Origin: Pseudomonadota bacterium
GTDB taxonomy: Bacteria > Pseudomonadota > Gammaproteobacteria > Steroidobacterales > Steroidobacteraceae
NCBI GenBank assembly: GCA_025360865.1
Contig: JANYBG010000224.1
Span: 1 to 42,916 of the forward strand
Direction: 5' to 3'
Length of the DNA: 42,916 bases
The notes beneath the pieces are model-generated. The model searched no databases, was not told the origin of the DNA, and saw nothing but the letters and a program-made list of their open reading frames with translations. Of the stretch, positions 8,701-17,789 are shown one piece after another (position 1 is the first letter of the stretch; every line of letters starts with the position of its first letter). A program made the position numbers and the translations under genes.

Positions 8701-11700
8701 CCCGGTATTGGCGCGCCAGATCAGCCTGCCGCACGCGGAAGACGCCGTCCCGGAACTGTCCGCGGACGATGCGACCTATCTGCGGCTCATCGCGCGTCGT
8801 ACCTGGCGCTATTTCGAGGAGTTCGTGACCGCCGAGGACCACTTCCTGCCGCCGGATAATTTTCAGGAGACCCCGCTGCCGATTCTGGCGCAGCGCACCT
8901 CGCCGACCAACATCGGCATGTACCTGCTGTCCTCGGCGTGCGCCGTCGATTTCGGCTGGCTTGGAATGCATGACTGGGTGGAACGCCTCGAGGCCACCAT
9001 GGAGTCGCTCGGCGGGCTGGAGAAATTCCGCGGGCATTTCCTCAACTGGTACGACACGCGGACGACTCAACCATTGCTGCCGAGCTATGTGTCGACCGTC
9101 GACAGTGGCAACCTCGCCGGCCACCTGCTTACCCTGGCCAATGCGATCGAGTCGGTGATCCGACGACCCCTCTGGGGGCCTGAGCGAGTGTCCGGCGTCC
9201 GGGATGCGTTGCGGCTGGCGCCGGCGGGCTCAGCGCGTGAGTTGCTTGAACACGCCGCGGCGGGGCCGCCGACGGTCCCCGGGGATGTCGGCGCGCGCAT
9301 CCGCGCTGTCGCGCGCGTCGCAAGGGCGGCGCCACCCGTTGCGACCGCGGCGGCCTCCCTCGCCACAGACCCGGACTGGATCGCCGTCGCCGCCCGATGT
9401 GCGTTCAGCCATCTGCGTGATCTTGAGCAGCTGGCGAGCCCACCGCTCCCCGCCCTCGTGAACGGCGCGGAGCCTTCCGGCGAGGTCGTGTCGTTGTGGG
9501 ATCTGGCTCAGACCGAGTCCGCCACGGCCCCGCGTGCCCTACTGGCGCGGCTGACCGTCGTGGCCGGTATGGCGCGAAGGCTTGCTAACGAGATGGACTT
9601 CGCCTTCCTCCTCAAGCCACATCGAATGCTGCTTTCGATCGGCTTCAACGTCGCCGAGGGGCGGTTGGACTCCAGTGACTACGACCTGCTGGCTTCGGAG
9701 GCGCGTCTGGCGAGCTTCATCGCCATCGCCAAGCGCGACGTGCCAGCGCGTCACTGGTTCCGCCTCGACCGGCGCTCGGTGGCGTTGGGTGAGTTGACCG
9801 CGCTCTTGTCCTGGTCCGGTTCGATGTTTGAGTACCTGATGCCGACCTTGGTGATGCGCGCGCCGGCCGGTAGCCTGCTGGACAGGGCCGTGAAGGTGGC
9901 CGTGCGGGCGCAGCGGGACTACGCCCGCGGGCGGGAGATTCCCTGGGGCATCTCCGAGTCCGCCTTCAACACCCGGGACCTGGACCATACCTACCAGTAC
10001 TCACCCTTCGGGGTGCCCGCGCTGGGCCTCAAGCGCGGGCTGGCCAACGACCTTGTCGTCGCTCCCTACGCGACGGGCCTTGCGACCATGGTCGATCCCA
10101 CCGCGGCCGCCGCGAACTTTCGCATCCTCGCCGAAAGTGGCGGGCTCGGATACTTCGGGTTTTACGAGGCCCTGGATTTCACCCCCGAACGCCTCGCGGA
10201 TGGAGAGACGGTGGCTGTCGTGCGCGCCTACATGTCACACCACCAGGGTATGACCATCGTCGGGATCGCCAACGCGCTGACGGGCGGTGCCGCGCAGGGC
10301 TACTTCCACGCCGAGGCGGTCGCGCGCGCGAGCGAACTGCTCCTGCAGGAGAAGCCGCCGCGCTCGGTGGAGGATGCCCCTCAGGGACTGGAGTCAGAGG
10401 CGCGCGAAGCGCGCTTCCCGGTCTGGGCCGGGCGGCGGCGCCTGCAGACCTGGCGGCCGCGCACGCCGCATACCCAATTGATCGGCAACGGCCGCTACGC
10501 GGTCATGGTCAGTGCCTCCGGCGCCGGATTCAGCCGCTGTGGGAACCTCGCCGTGACTCGCTGGAGCGAGGATGCCACGCGCGACCAGAGCGGCCAGGCC
10601 GTATTCCTGCGCGACTGCGACAGCGGCGAGGTGTGGTCAGGGGGCTTCGCGCCCGCAGGCGTTAAGCCCGATTCGTATCGCATCTCCTTCGCCGAGGACC
10701 GCGTGGAGATCGCGAGGCGCGATGGTCCCTGGGCGACGCGCCTGCAGGTGCTGGTGTCCGCTGAACATGATGCCGAGGCCCGGCGTCTCTCGATATCCAA
10801 CCAGGGAGATGTCACGCGCGAGATCGAGGTCACCTCGTACGCCGAGGTGCTCCTGACCACCACCAGCGCCGATCGCGCGCACCGGGCATTCTCGAATATG
10901 TTCGTGCAGACCGAGTTTGAGCCGGGGCGGCAGGCATTGCTGGCGGGCCGGCGGCCGCGGGCGGAGGGCGATGCGCCGGTCTGGGCCGCGCACGTGGCGG
11001 TACTGGAAACCGAATCAGTGGGTGCCTGCGAATACGAGACTGATCGCGCGCGGTTCCTGGGGCGCGACCAGAATATCAGCCTTCCGCATGCGCTTAGTGA
11101 GGCCGCGCCGCTCAGTGGCTCGACCGGCACGGTGCTCGATCCGGTATTCAGCCTGCGATACCGGTTGCGGGTGGCGCCCGGTGAAACCGCGCGTATCACC
11201 TTCTGGACTATTGTCGCCGGCTCGCGGACGGACGTGCTGCGTATCACCGATATCTGCCGCGACGCCGCGGCGTTCGATCGTGCGTCCACTCTCGCCTGGA
11301 CCAGCGCTCGGGTGCAGTTGCATCACCTGGGTCTCGATCCTGACGAGGCGAGTCTGTTCCAACGCCTGGCGGCGCACCTCTTCTATATCAATCCGGCGTT
11401 GCGCGGCGGCGCCGACACGCTGCGTCGCAACCGCGCCGGGCCGGACGCCCTGTGGGCGCACGGGATATCCGGGGACCGTCCGATCATGATGGTCGACATC
11501 GACGAAGCGACCGATATCGCGCTGGTGCGGCAACTGCTGCGCGCTCACGGCTACTTCATTCTCAAGAACTTTCCGGTCGATCTGGTGATCGTCAACGGCG
11601 CTTCGACCTCCTATCTGCAGGACCTGCAGTCCCAGATCGAGTCGCTGGCGCGCGCCGGCCAGCAGCGCATTCTGCAGGCGGCCCAGGCGGGCGGTGGCAG

Positions 11701-14311
11701 CGTCTTCGCGCTGCGCGCCGAGGTCATGTCGGGTGAATCGCGCGGGGCGCTGCTATCCGCGGCGCGCGTGGCGCTGATCGCGCGGCGTGGAACCCTCGCT
11801 GAGCAGCTGGACCGTCTCGAGGAGCCTTCAGCGGAGACCGCCGTGGTGAGCGCGCGCCGCGGCGCCGTCGCGGTGCGCGCGGGGGAACCGCCCGACACCC
11901 AGCTTGAGTTCGACAATGGCACCGGAGGCTTCGGCGCCGACGGTCGCGAATACGTGGTGGAGTTGAAGGCGGGAGTCGCGACTCCCATGCCCTGGATCAA
12001 CGTCATCGCCCAGCCGGACTTCGGGTTCCAGGTCTCCGCGTCCGGCGCGGGTTTCACCTGGTCGCGCAACAGCCGCGAGAACGCGCTCACCGTGTGGTCT
12101 AACGATGCGGTGGCGGATCCGCCGTCCGAGGCGTTTTATGTCAGGGATGATGAGACCGGGGAGATCTGGTCCCCGACCGCGGCACCCATCCGTGATCGCG
12201 ATGGCGCCTACCGTGCAAGCCACGGGCAGGGCTACTCGCGCTTCGAGTACTCAAGTCGCGGCATCGCGCTTGAGCTGCTCCAGTTCGTGCCGCGCGGGCT
12301 CTCGGTCAAGGTCTCGCGGCTGCGGATTCGTAACGAGGGGAGCAGGGCGCGCCGCTTGAGTGTGTGCGCGTACGCGGAGTGGTCGCTGGGGCCCTCGCGC
12401 GTGGCCAGCGCGCCCTTCATTATCACTGAGCGCTGCGAACAGACCGGGGCGCTGCTGGCGCGCAATCCCTGGAATGCGCAGTTCGGCGCGCGCGCCGCCT
12501 ACCTCGATATGGCCGATGCGCAGACGGAGGGAACGTGCGACCGCCGCGAATTTCTAGGTCTGGACGGAAGCATGGAGGCACCCGCGGCGCTGCGCGCCGC
12601 GCTGCCGCTGTCCGGGCGCACCGGCGCTGGCCTTGATCCATGCGCGGCCCTGCTGGTCGCGCTGGACATGGCGGCCGGGACCTCCCGAGACGTCGTGACA
12701 TTCCTCGGGCAGGCCGAGGACGCAGCCGGCGCCGCGACTGAAATCCAGGCCGCGCGGAACCTGCACCTCGAGCAGGCGTTCGCTGAGGTCACTGCTGGCT
12801 GGAACCAGCTGCTTGGCAGGGTGCAGGTCAAGACCCCAGATCGCGCGCTCGATCTGCTGCTGAATCGCTGGCTTCCCTACCAGACGCTGTCTTGCCGGGT
12901 ATGGGCGCGCACCGCGTTCTACCAGTCCAGCGGCGCCTATGGCTTCCGCGACCAGCTGCAGGACTGCATGGCGCTGACCACGCTCGCGCCGGCCATCGCG
13001 CGGGAGCACCTGCTGCGCGCGGCCGGCCGCCAATTCCCGGAGGGGGATGTCCAGCACTGGTGGATGCCGGAAACCGGCAAGGGGATACGCACCCATATCA
13101 GCGACGACCGGGCGTGGCTTGCGTACTGCGCGGCGCACTACGTGAACGCCACGGGCGACCTTGCGGTCCTGGACGAGAAGGTGCCCTACCTCATCGGTGA
13201 ACCTATCCCGGAGGGTGCGAGCGACAAGTACTTTGAACCACAAGTCTCCGCTCGAACCGACTCGGTCTATGAACATTGCGTTAACGCCCTCGACGCGAGC
13301 CTCGCGGTCGGGGCGCACGGCTTGCCCCTGATGGGGGGCGGGGACTGGAACGATGGCATGAATCTGGTGGGTGCAGCAGGGCGGGGCGAGAGCGTGTGGC
13401 TCGGCTGGTTCCTGTGCGCGGCGCTGGATGAGTTTGGCGTGCTCGCGCGGGCGCGGGGAGACAGCGAACGCGCCGATCGCTGGCAAGCGCATCGTGAGTC
13501 GCTGCGGCTCGCGCTTGAGAGCGCCGGCTGGGATGGAGACTGGTACCGGCGCGGCTACTTCGATGACGGCGCGCCACTGGGCGCCGCGGGCAACCGGGAA
13601 TGCCGGATCGACTCGATAGCGCAGTCATGGGCGGTGCTCTCCGGCATCGCCAATCCGGCGCGCGCTGCGCACGCGATGGCCGCGGTGAGCGAACACCTGG
13701 TCCGCCGCGAGGAGAAGCAGGTCCTGCTCTTCACGCCCCCGTTCGTTGACTCCGAGCCGAACCCGGGCTACATACGCGCTTATCCGGCGGGGATCCGCGA
13801 GAACGGTGGCCAGTACACGCATGGCTCCATCTGGTCGCTCATGGCATTCGCGAAGCTCGGCGATGGCGATCGCGCGAAGCAACTGTTCGACTTCCTCAGT
13901 CCCATAGGTCACACGCGTGACCCGGTGGAGGTCGAGCGCTACAAGCTCGAGCCCTACGCGGTGGCGGCTGACATCTACGCGGCACCCGGGCCGGCTGCCC
14001 GGGGAGGGTGGTCCTGGTACACCGGTGCCGCGGGTTGGCTCTACCGGGCCGGTCTCGAGTCGATCCTCGGGCTGTGCGTCGAGGGAAACGAGCTTGTGAT
14101 CCAGCCCTGCATTCCGCGCGACTGGCGACGCTACGACATCACCTATCGACATGGCGACACGGTGTACGACATCACGGTCACCAATCCCTTTGGAGCCACG
14201 AATGGGATCAGCCACGTGGAACTGGACCATCTGACGATACTGCGGCCGCCAATCCGGATCCCGCTGGTGGATGACCGCGCGACCCATTCCGTCCGCGTGG
14301 TCATGGGTTAG
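5750..14311 (+). CDS. ndvB: Cyclic beta-1,2-glucan synthase (NdvB/ChvB/Cgs family)
   Basis: 2853 residues, close to the usual 2800-2870. NdvB proteins initiate, elongate, trim and cyclise beta-1,2-glucan from UDP-glucose at the inner membrane; the product is periplasmic osmoprotectant glucan. Visible in order: an N-terminal domain with TPAAEWFVDNYHVVE and GIAWSFVAHTDSHLD; membrane segments at about 410-455; a glycosyltransferase domain with the Asp motif VLDADTQLP (Asp630, Asp632) and HRWARGDWQLLPWL; further membrane segments at about 820-865 and 945-990. These are followed by a glycoamylase-like domain (about 1000-1510, including SAFNTRDLDHTYQYSPFG and YMSHHQGM), two GH94-type beta-sandwich regions, and a GH94 phosphorylase-like catalytic domain (about 2340-2770) with GGGDWNDGM (Asp2532, Asp2535). 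No frameshift is seen. The ATG at 5750 has only a weak ribosome site but begins at the expected distance from the conserved region. Confidence 0.95.
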   Translation: MVAIEPRFRRDKRWLAFDSSRAAPEPAPIRAELLSTERLEEFAATLAKSQPLLPSARHGRALLKRSRQNARVLRSHYDSIANTTSSRRSVTPAAEWFVDNYHVVERQLQLIRDDLPSGYYRQLPKLADGELAGLPRITGIAWSFVAHTDSHLDISTLVRFVSAYQQVESLTIGELWAIASMLRVVLIENLRRCADRIVIGRAQREEADRLADRLLGSASRPPEPVERVLAEYASTALPRTLAVQLVQRLRDCDPRVTPALQRVEELLRAEGLNAEAVVRDELQRQGAANVTVRNIVTSLVQLSALDWSDIVEQLSAVDTLLGLECDFYALDFATRNSYRSAIEDVARHSGRRETQIAQLVIDTARDNDARTVGAADPGFYLIGPGRARIEVAVGYRRPWRQALPRALKAAGVGGYLLPILVACLGLLLTAGWLLPPQPRWRTVLGLALLLLPVSDAVIAIFNSAITRVIKPKALPALDLGGLVPDEHRTLVAVPVLLSTRADVEEMLANLESQYLSGARGELYFALLVDGRDADTAETDADGELIAAGREGIGRLNERYGPASAGARFLWLHRSRQWNAAQGRWMGWERKRGKLHELNRLLRGADDTSFQLTAAERQKLPPAVRYVFVLDADTQLPHGAAEKLIAKMAHPLNQPHFDAATRRVTQGYGILQPRVTPSLPGAEGASLVQTVLSGTPGLDPYAFAVSDLYQDLFAEGSFTGKGLYDIDAFEKSLAGRISENSVLSHDLLEGLFARAAVVCDVAVVEPAPDRYDVVSSREHRWARGDWQLLPWLRPRLGRGKEPRRVAAVSALGRWKLLDNLRRTLVPVATLLALLFGWLLSAQAALWWTAAILLALAVPPLLPILIAVRDRPRHLKRESERQALRHDLRAALLRWTLSLALLADRAWLMGDAIVRTLARLAVTHRHLLDWTTAAQARSDSRLSLRSFLVRMRGGVLLAVLGACAVLFFAPENFWLAAPWLFLWITAPVLARQISLPHAEDAVPELSADDATYLRLIARRTWRYFEEFVTAEDHFLPPDNFQETPLPILAQRTSPTNIGMYLLSSACAVDFGWLGMHDWVERLEATMESLGGLEKFRGHFLNWYDTRTTQPLLPSYVSTVDSGNLAGHLLTLANAIESVIRRPLWGPERVSGVRDALRLAPAGSARELLEHAAAGPPTVPGDVGARIRAVARVARAAPPVATAAASLATDPDWIAVAARCAFSHLRDLEQLASPPLPALVNGAEPSGEVVSLWDLAQTESATAPRALLARLTVVAGMARRLANEMDFAFLLKPHRMLLSIGFNVAEGRLDSSDYDLLASEARLASFIAIAKRDVPARHWFRLDRRSVALGELTALLSWSGSMFEYLMPTLVMRAPAGSLLDRAVKVAVRAQRDYARGREIPWGISESAFNTRDLDHTYQYSPFGVPALGLKRGLANDLVVAPYATGLATMVDPTAAAANFRILAESGGLGYFGFYEALDFTPERLADGETVAVVRAYMSHHQGMTIVGIANALTGGAAQGYFHAEAVARASELLLQEKPPRSVEDAPQGLESEAREARFPVWAGRRRLQTWRPRTPHTQLIGNGRYAVMVSASGAGFSRCGNLAVTRWSEDATRDQSGQAVFLRDCDSGEVWSGGFAPAGVKPDSYRISFAEDRVEIARRDGPWATRLQVLVSAEHDAEARRLSISNQGDVTREIEVTSYAEVLLTTTSADRAHRAFSNMFVQTEFEPGRQALLAGRRPRAEGDAPVWAAHVAVLETESVGACEYETDRARFLGRDQNISLPHALSEAAPLSGSTGTVLDPVFSLRYRLRVAPGETARITFWTIVAGSRTDVLRITDICRDAAAFDRASTLAWTSARVQLHHLGLDPDEASLFQRLAAHLFYINPALRGGADTLRRNRAGPDALWAHGISGDRPIMMVDIDEATDIALVRQLLRAHGYFILKNFPVDLVIVNGASTSYLQDLQSQIESLARAGQQRILQAAQAGGGSVFALRAEVMSGESRGALLSAARVALIARRGTLAEQLDRLEEPSAETAVVSARRGAVAVRAGEPPDTQLEFDNGTGGFGADGREYVVELKAGVATPMPWINVIAQPDFGFQVSASGAGFTWSRNSRENALTVWSNDAVADPPSEAFYVRDDETGEIWSPTAAPIRDRDGAYRASHGQGYSRFEYSSRGIALELLQFVPRGLSVKVSRLRIRNEGSRARRLSVCAYAEWSLGPSRVASAPFIITERCEQTGALLARNPWNAQFGARAAYLDMADAQTEGTCDRREFLGLDGSMEAPAALRAALPLSGRTGAGLDPCAALLVALDMAAGTSRDVVTFLGQAEDAAGAATEIQAARNLHLEQAFAEVTAGWNQLLGRVQVKTPDRALDLLLNRWLPYQTLSCRVWARTAFYQSSGAYGFRDQLQDCMALTTLAPAIAREHLLRAAGRQFPEGDVQHWWMPETGKGIRTHISDDRAWLAYCAAHYVNATGDLAVLDEKVPYLIGEPIPEGASDKYFEPQVSARTDSVYEHCVNALDASLAVGAHGLPLMGGGDWNDGMNLVGAAGRGESVWLGWFLCAALDEFGVLARARGDSERADRWQAHRESLRLALESAGWDGDWYRRGYFDDGAPLGAAGNRECRIDSIAQSWAVLSGIANPARAAHAMAAVSEHLVRREEKQVLLFTPPFVDSEPNPGYIRAYPAGIRENGGQYTHGSIWSLMAFAKLGDGDRAKQLFDFLSPIGHTRDPVEVERYKLEPYAVAADIYAAPGPAARGGWSWYTGAAGWLYRAGLESILGLCVEGNELVIQPCIPRDWRRYDITYRHGDTVYDITVTNPFGATNGISHVELDHLTILRPPIRIPLVDDRATHSVRVVMG

Positions 14312-14436
14312 CGCCGCTGTAGGCGCGCGCCGACAATTTGGTGGCATCGGACGCCGATACCGATCGGCGCGGCCTCCGCGCATCATTGGCGCTTGCGCGG
14401 AGAGTAATCGCCAAGCCCGATTAAGGAGACGGTCCG

Positions 14437-14679
14437 ATGGATATGCCATGTGTCAGGGTGCGCCGCACCGGTGAGCGCTGGGGCGTCACCCAGAAGGGAA
14501 CCGACTGGTTCCTGGCGGAATTCACGGTCTGGCAGGATGCGATCGACTATGCCCGAGGCGTGGCCGTGACCGCCGAGAATGCGATCGTCGAGGGTGAGGA
14601 CTTCCAGGGGCGAGTCGCGCTTCGGCAGATGTTCTCCCGGGATGCGAAGGGAATCGTGCGCGTGAGTTCGCTCGGCTGA
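14437..14679 (+). CDS. Small hypothetical protein (80 aa)
   Basis: A short soluble protein with a strong ribosome site, AAGGAGA at 14423-14429, seven bases before the ATG. The centre (RWGVTQKGTDWFLAEFTVWQDAIDYAR) reminds me of DUF2188-type small proteins, in which a Trp-containing strand is followed by a helix, but I cannot confirm this. No membrane segment or metal motif is visible. It lies 125 bp after ndvB in the same direction, so read-through expression is possible. The function is unknown. Confidence 0.7.
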   Translation: MDMPCVRVRRTGERWGVTQKGTDWFLAEFTVWQDAIDYARGVAVTAENAIVEGEDFQGRVALRQMFSRDAKGIVRVSSLG

Positions 14680-15165
14680 ATCCCCGGCGAGCGTGTCTGG
14701 CGCGCCGCGCCCAAGGTATGCCCTTAGCCCAGATGCCCTTAGAGGAAAACGGCGCGTAGCCCGTTGGTAGCGCCGGATGAGCCATTCCCGAATTTCCCCT
14801 GAGTTCCCCGGGGTGGAGCGCGCCGCAGTCGCGCGACTTCGGGTCCTGCCTGAACTCAGGCTCGCGTCGTACCGGCGTTCCCGCGGCTCGTCCACGAGAA
14901 GACGCTGGTGGGCCACCTTCTCGCGCGCGCCCCCTGATTCGATGAATCAGTGACGTGGTTGCGGCTTATCCACCCGGACACGAAGCCTTTCCCGGCGCCC
15001 GCCGCCGCGAGAATGAGGCAGGTGCGATATTCGTTTGATCTATTTGTTTTATACATCGCCTCGATCCCATCGCTGCTTGCGGGGAATCTTGCCGAGCAAT
15101 GTCCCCTGGTCGCAGCCAGCGCGCGGGGCTTGGCAGCGTGGGAGTCGTCTGACGCGACCGCGAGC
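14680..15165. other. Non-coding gap (486 bp) with small repeats
   Basis: No gene is supported; a plus-strand open frame starting at 14950 is the antisense of the EamA gene and has no family similarity. The gap holds a 10-bp direct repeat (ATGCCCTTAG at 14718-14727 and 14733-14742) and a 9-bp inverted repeat, listed separately. A short AT-rich patch lies at about 15028-15056. No tRNA-like cloverleaf was recognised. Confidence 0.55.
14798..14860. repeat. Inverted repeat, 9-bp arms, 45-bp loop
   Basis: CCTGAGTTC at 14798-14806 is the exact complement of GAACTCAGG at 14852-14860. The loop is GC-rich. It could fold into a large hairpin between ndvB's small downstream gene and the EamA gene. No function is assigned. 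Confidence 0.6.
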
Positions 15166-16146
15166 TTAGGGGCGAGCCGACCCCCGGGTCATCGGTTCGG
15201 CGGGGCTGGGCACCGCGCTGCCGCGCGGGAGGAGGCGCAGGTTTCCCACCAGGAACACGCCTACGAATACGATCGCCGATCCCAGCAGTTGCGCGCCATC
15301 CAGCCCCTCGTTGAGCAGCAACCAGCCGGTGAAAACGGCCACGATTGGATTGACGTACGCATAGGTGCCGATGCGCGAGGGCGGTTCATGGCGCAGCAGG
15401 TAGGCGTAGGAGACAAAGCCGAAGGTGGAACTGACTATCGCGAGAAACCCGATGGCGAGGAGCCCCGTGGACGACCAGGCCCAGGCGGCCGCATCTCCGT
15501 GCGCAAGCCCGATGCAGGTCATGAGGGTCCCGCCGATCAGGAGGTAGCAGGCGGTGAAGGCGAGCGGGTCCGACTGCGAGTGGGATTCGCGGATGACCAT
15601 GCTGGCCAGCGCCCAGCACAACGCGCTCACCAGAATGGTCAGCTGCCAGCCGACGTTGGACCGTTCGTCGAAGCCATGCGCCGAGACCAGTACGGCGACC
15701 CCCACGAATCCCAGCGCGAGCCCGACCCAGGTGCGAGGGCTGACACGGCTCGCGCGCCGGCCGTACATGCCGAGCCAGGCGATCCAGAACGCGGCGCTCG
15801 CGCTGATGAGCGCCGCCTGGTTCGAGGCGATGTGCCGCAGTGACAGGACGCTCAGGCCGTTGCTCACCACGATTCCGAGCACCGCGGCAGCCACGAGGAA
15901 CAGCCAGTCGCGGCGGCCGCGGGGCAGCGCCAGCTTTCGCCAGCGCGCGAATGCCAGGAGAAAGCCGGCGGCCAGCAGGAAGCGTGCGCCCGCGGCCAGC
16001 AGCGGCGGCAGTGCCAGCGCCATGATGCGGTTCACCGCATAGCTGACGCCCCACGCGATGTAGATCGTGATGAAGGCGAGCCGGGTCTTCTGGCGCGTGC
16101 GGGTGAGCAGCAGCGAGCCGCCGGAGGCCTCGGCATCCACGCTCAC
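15166..16146 (-). CDS. EamA-family (DMT superfamily) permease
   Basis: 326 residues with about ten hydrophobic segments arranged as two EamA repeats. The first starts at LAFITIYIAWGVSYAVNRIM; the second contains WQLTILVSALCWALASMVIRE and ends with TYAYVNPIVAVFTGWLLLNE, a typical EamA signature. These inner-membrane proteins export metabolites or amino acids. The start is the GTG at 16146, which overlaps the stop of the decarboxylase gene aruI (GTGA), so the two are translationally coupled. That suggests a substrate linked to AruI chemistry, for example an arginine-derived metabolite. The substrate is inference. Confidence 0.87.
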   Translation of the reverse strand: MSVDAEASGGSLLLTRTRQKTRLAFITIYIAWGVSYAVNRIMALALPPLLAAGARFLLAAGFLLAFARWRKLALPRGRRDWLFLVAAAVLGIVVSNGLSVLSLRHIASNQAALISASAAFWIAWLGMYGRRASRVSPRTWVGLALGFVGVAVLVSAHGFDERSNVGWQLTILVSALCWALASMVIRESHSQSDPLAFTACYLLIGGTLMTCIGLAHGDAAAWAWSSTGLLAIGFLAIVSSTFGFVSYAYLLRHEPPSRIGTYAYVNPIVAVFTGWLLLNEGLDGAQLLGSAIVFVGVFLVGNLRLLPRGSAVPSPAEPMTRGSARP

Positions 16147-17750
16147 GAAGGGCGGAAATCCGCGGCGACGGCTTCCACCAGGGTCGGCCCGGAGCGGGTG
16201 AGGGCGGCCCGCGTCGCCTGACTCAGAGCCTCGGCGCCGCGCACGCGTACCCCGGTCGCCCCGCATGCGGCCGCGAGTGCCACGAAGTCGGGGTTGCGCC
16301 CCTTGACCCCGATGGGAGCGATCCCCGCGGCCTGCATGTCGTCGCGGATCTGACCGAGCGCCTCGTTGTTCCAGACGATCACAGGGATCGTCAGATCCAG
16401 TTCCACCGCGGTCATGAGTTCCTGCAGCGTGAACTGCACGCCGAAGTCCCCGGCGAGCGCGACGACCGCCCGCTGCGGCTGCGCGATCTTGGCGCCGATC
16501 GCAGCGGGCAGCGCGTAGCCGAGCGCGCCATAGCCGCTGGGGTGGAACCATTGTCCCGGCCGCTCCGTGCCAAACGCGTAGTTACCGAGGTACGCGATCT
16601 GGGTCATGTCACTGAAGACAACGGCGTCAGCCGGTAATGCGGCGCGCAGTGCGAGGAGGGCGCGCAGGCGCACGCGCGTTCCGACATCGAACTGCGCCTC
16701 CAGGCGGCGCCGGTGCACGGCCGCATCGCCGGCCGCGGAGCGCCAGCCGGCGCGCCTGGGCGTGGTGGCGGCTAGATCCGCGAGGATTGGCGCCGCATCG
16801 CCCCGCAGGCGCACCGCGGCGCTGAAGTGGTCGGCGAGCTTGCCCTCGTCCACGTCGATGCGTATCAGCGGGCCGCCCAGCGGCAAGCGCGTCGTGGTGT
16901 AGACGTCGGTCTCCGACAGCTCGGTTCCCGCGGCGACGATGACATCGGCCTGCGCGGCAAGCTCCTGGATGACCGCATACGGCAGGCTCGCGCCGAGGTT
17001 GGCCGGATGGCTCTCCGCGACCACGCCCTTGCCCGCGGCGGTCGTGGCCAGGTAGCCGTCGAGGGCCTCCACGAGGCCGCGTACGGCCGCGCCGGCTCCG
17101 CGCGCACCGCCGCCGCAGATGATGAGCGGGCGCTTCGCGCCGACGAGTAGCTGCCGCGCCTGTGCGAGCGCGTCGCTATCAGGGACCGGCGGCGCGCTGT
17201 CCCTGTCGAATCGCTCGGGACGCAGCGCCGTGGCCTGCCCCAGCAGGTCCAGTGGAATATCGAGGTAAGCCGGTCGCGGACGCGGAGCGCGCAATGTCGC
17301 GAACGCGCGGCGCAGGTGCTCGCGCGCCTCCTCGTCGGTTCGCGCGCTGGCGGCGAAGCCGCAGGTCGCTCGCGCGAGCGCGCACTGATCACCCAGTTCA
17401 TGCAGCACTCCCCAGTTCGAGCCGAGCGATGCGCGCATCGGGGCGCTGGCGATGACGAGGACAGGGACCGAGTCCGAGTAGGCCTGGGCGAGGGCGGTGA
17501 GAATGTTGGTGAGGCCGGGACCTGAGATGACGAAGGCCGCCGCCGGGCGACCCGTCACGCGCGCGTAGCCATCGGCGGCGAAGCCCGCGTTCTGCTCGTG
17601 GCGCGCCAACACGTGGCGCAGACGCGCCAATTCAAGACCGCGATACAGCTCGAGGTTGTGGACGCCGGGAATGCCAAAAACCGTGTCGATTCCATTGGCG
17701 GCAATGGTCTCGACCACGTAGCGTCCGACCGTCCAGGGAACCGCGCTCAT
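16143..17750 (-). CDS. aruI: Thiamine diphosphate-dependent decarboxylase, AruI-like (5-guanidino-2-oxopentanoate decarboxylase)
   Basis: 535 residues with the three-domain fold of acetolactate synthase-type enzymes. The cofactor-activating Glu is Glu52 in RHEQNAGFAADGYAR, and the diphosphate motif runs from GDFGVQFTLQELM to VIVWNN. Glycine-rich GPGLTNILTALAQAY lies between. AruI decarboxylates 2-ketoarginine to 4-guanidinobutyraldehyde in the arginine transaminase pathway; the assignment is strengthened by the divergent AruH-like gene 39-bp away, since aruH and aruI are neighbours in Pseudomonas. Other ThDP enzymes of this family (for example acetolactate synthase paralogs) cannot be excluded from sequence alone. 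Start is the ATG at 17750. Confidence 0.8.
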   Translation of the reverse strand: MSAVPWTVGRYVVETIAANGIDTVFGIPGVHNLELYRGLELARLRHVLARHEQNAGFAADGYARVTGRPAAAFVISGPGLTNILTALAQAYSDSVPVLVIASAPMRASLGSNWGVLHELGDQCALARATCGFAASARTDEEAREHLRRAFATLRAPRPRPAYLDIPLDLLGQATALRPERFDRDSAPPVPDSDALAQARQLLVGAKRPLIICGGGARGAGAAVRGLVEALDGYLATTAAGKGVVAESHPANLGASLPYAVIQELAAQADVIVAAGTELSETDVYTTTRLPLGGPLIRIDVDEGKLADHFSAAVRLRGDAAPILADLAATTPRRAGWRSAAGDAAVHRRRLEAQFDVGTRVRLRALLALRAALPADAVVFSDMTQIAYLGNYAFGTERPGQWFHPSGYGALGYALPAAIGAKIAQPQRAVVALAGDFGVQFTLQELMTAVELDLTIPVIVWNNEALGQIRDDMQAAGIAPIGVKGRNPDFVALAAACGATGVRVRGAEALSQATRAALTRSGPTLVEAVAADFRPS

Positions 17751-17789
17751 GTGCTTGAAATGTTAACACCACCAACGCACAGTAAGAAC

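Noticed and set aside
14950-15843. Long plus-strand open frame (297 codons)
   Set aside because: It lies largely antisense to the EamA permease, has no family resemblance and the charged, repetitive composition expected of a GC-rich shadow frame.
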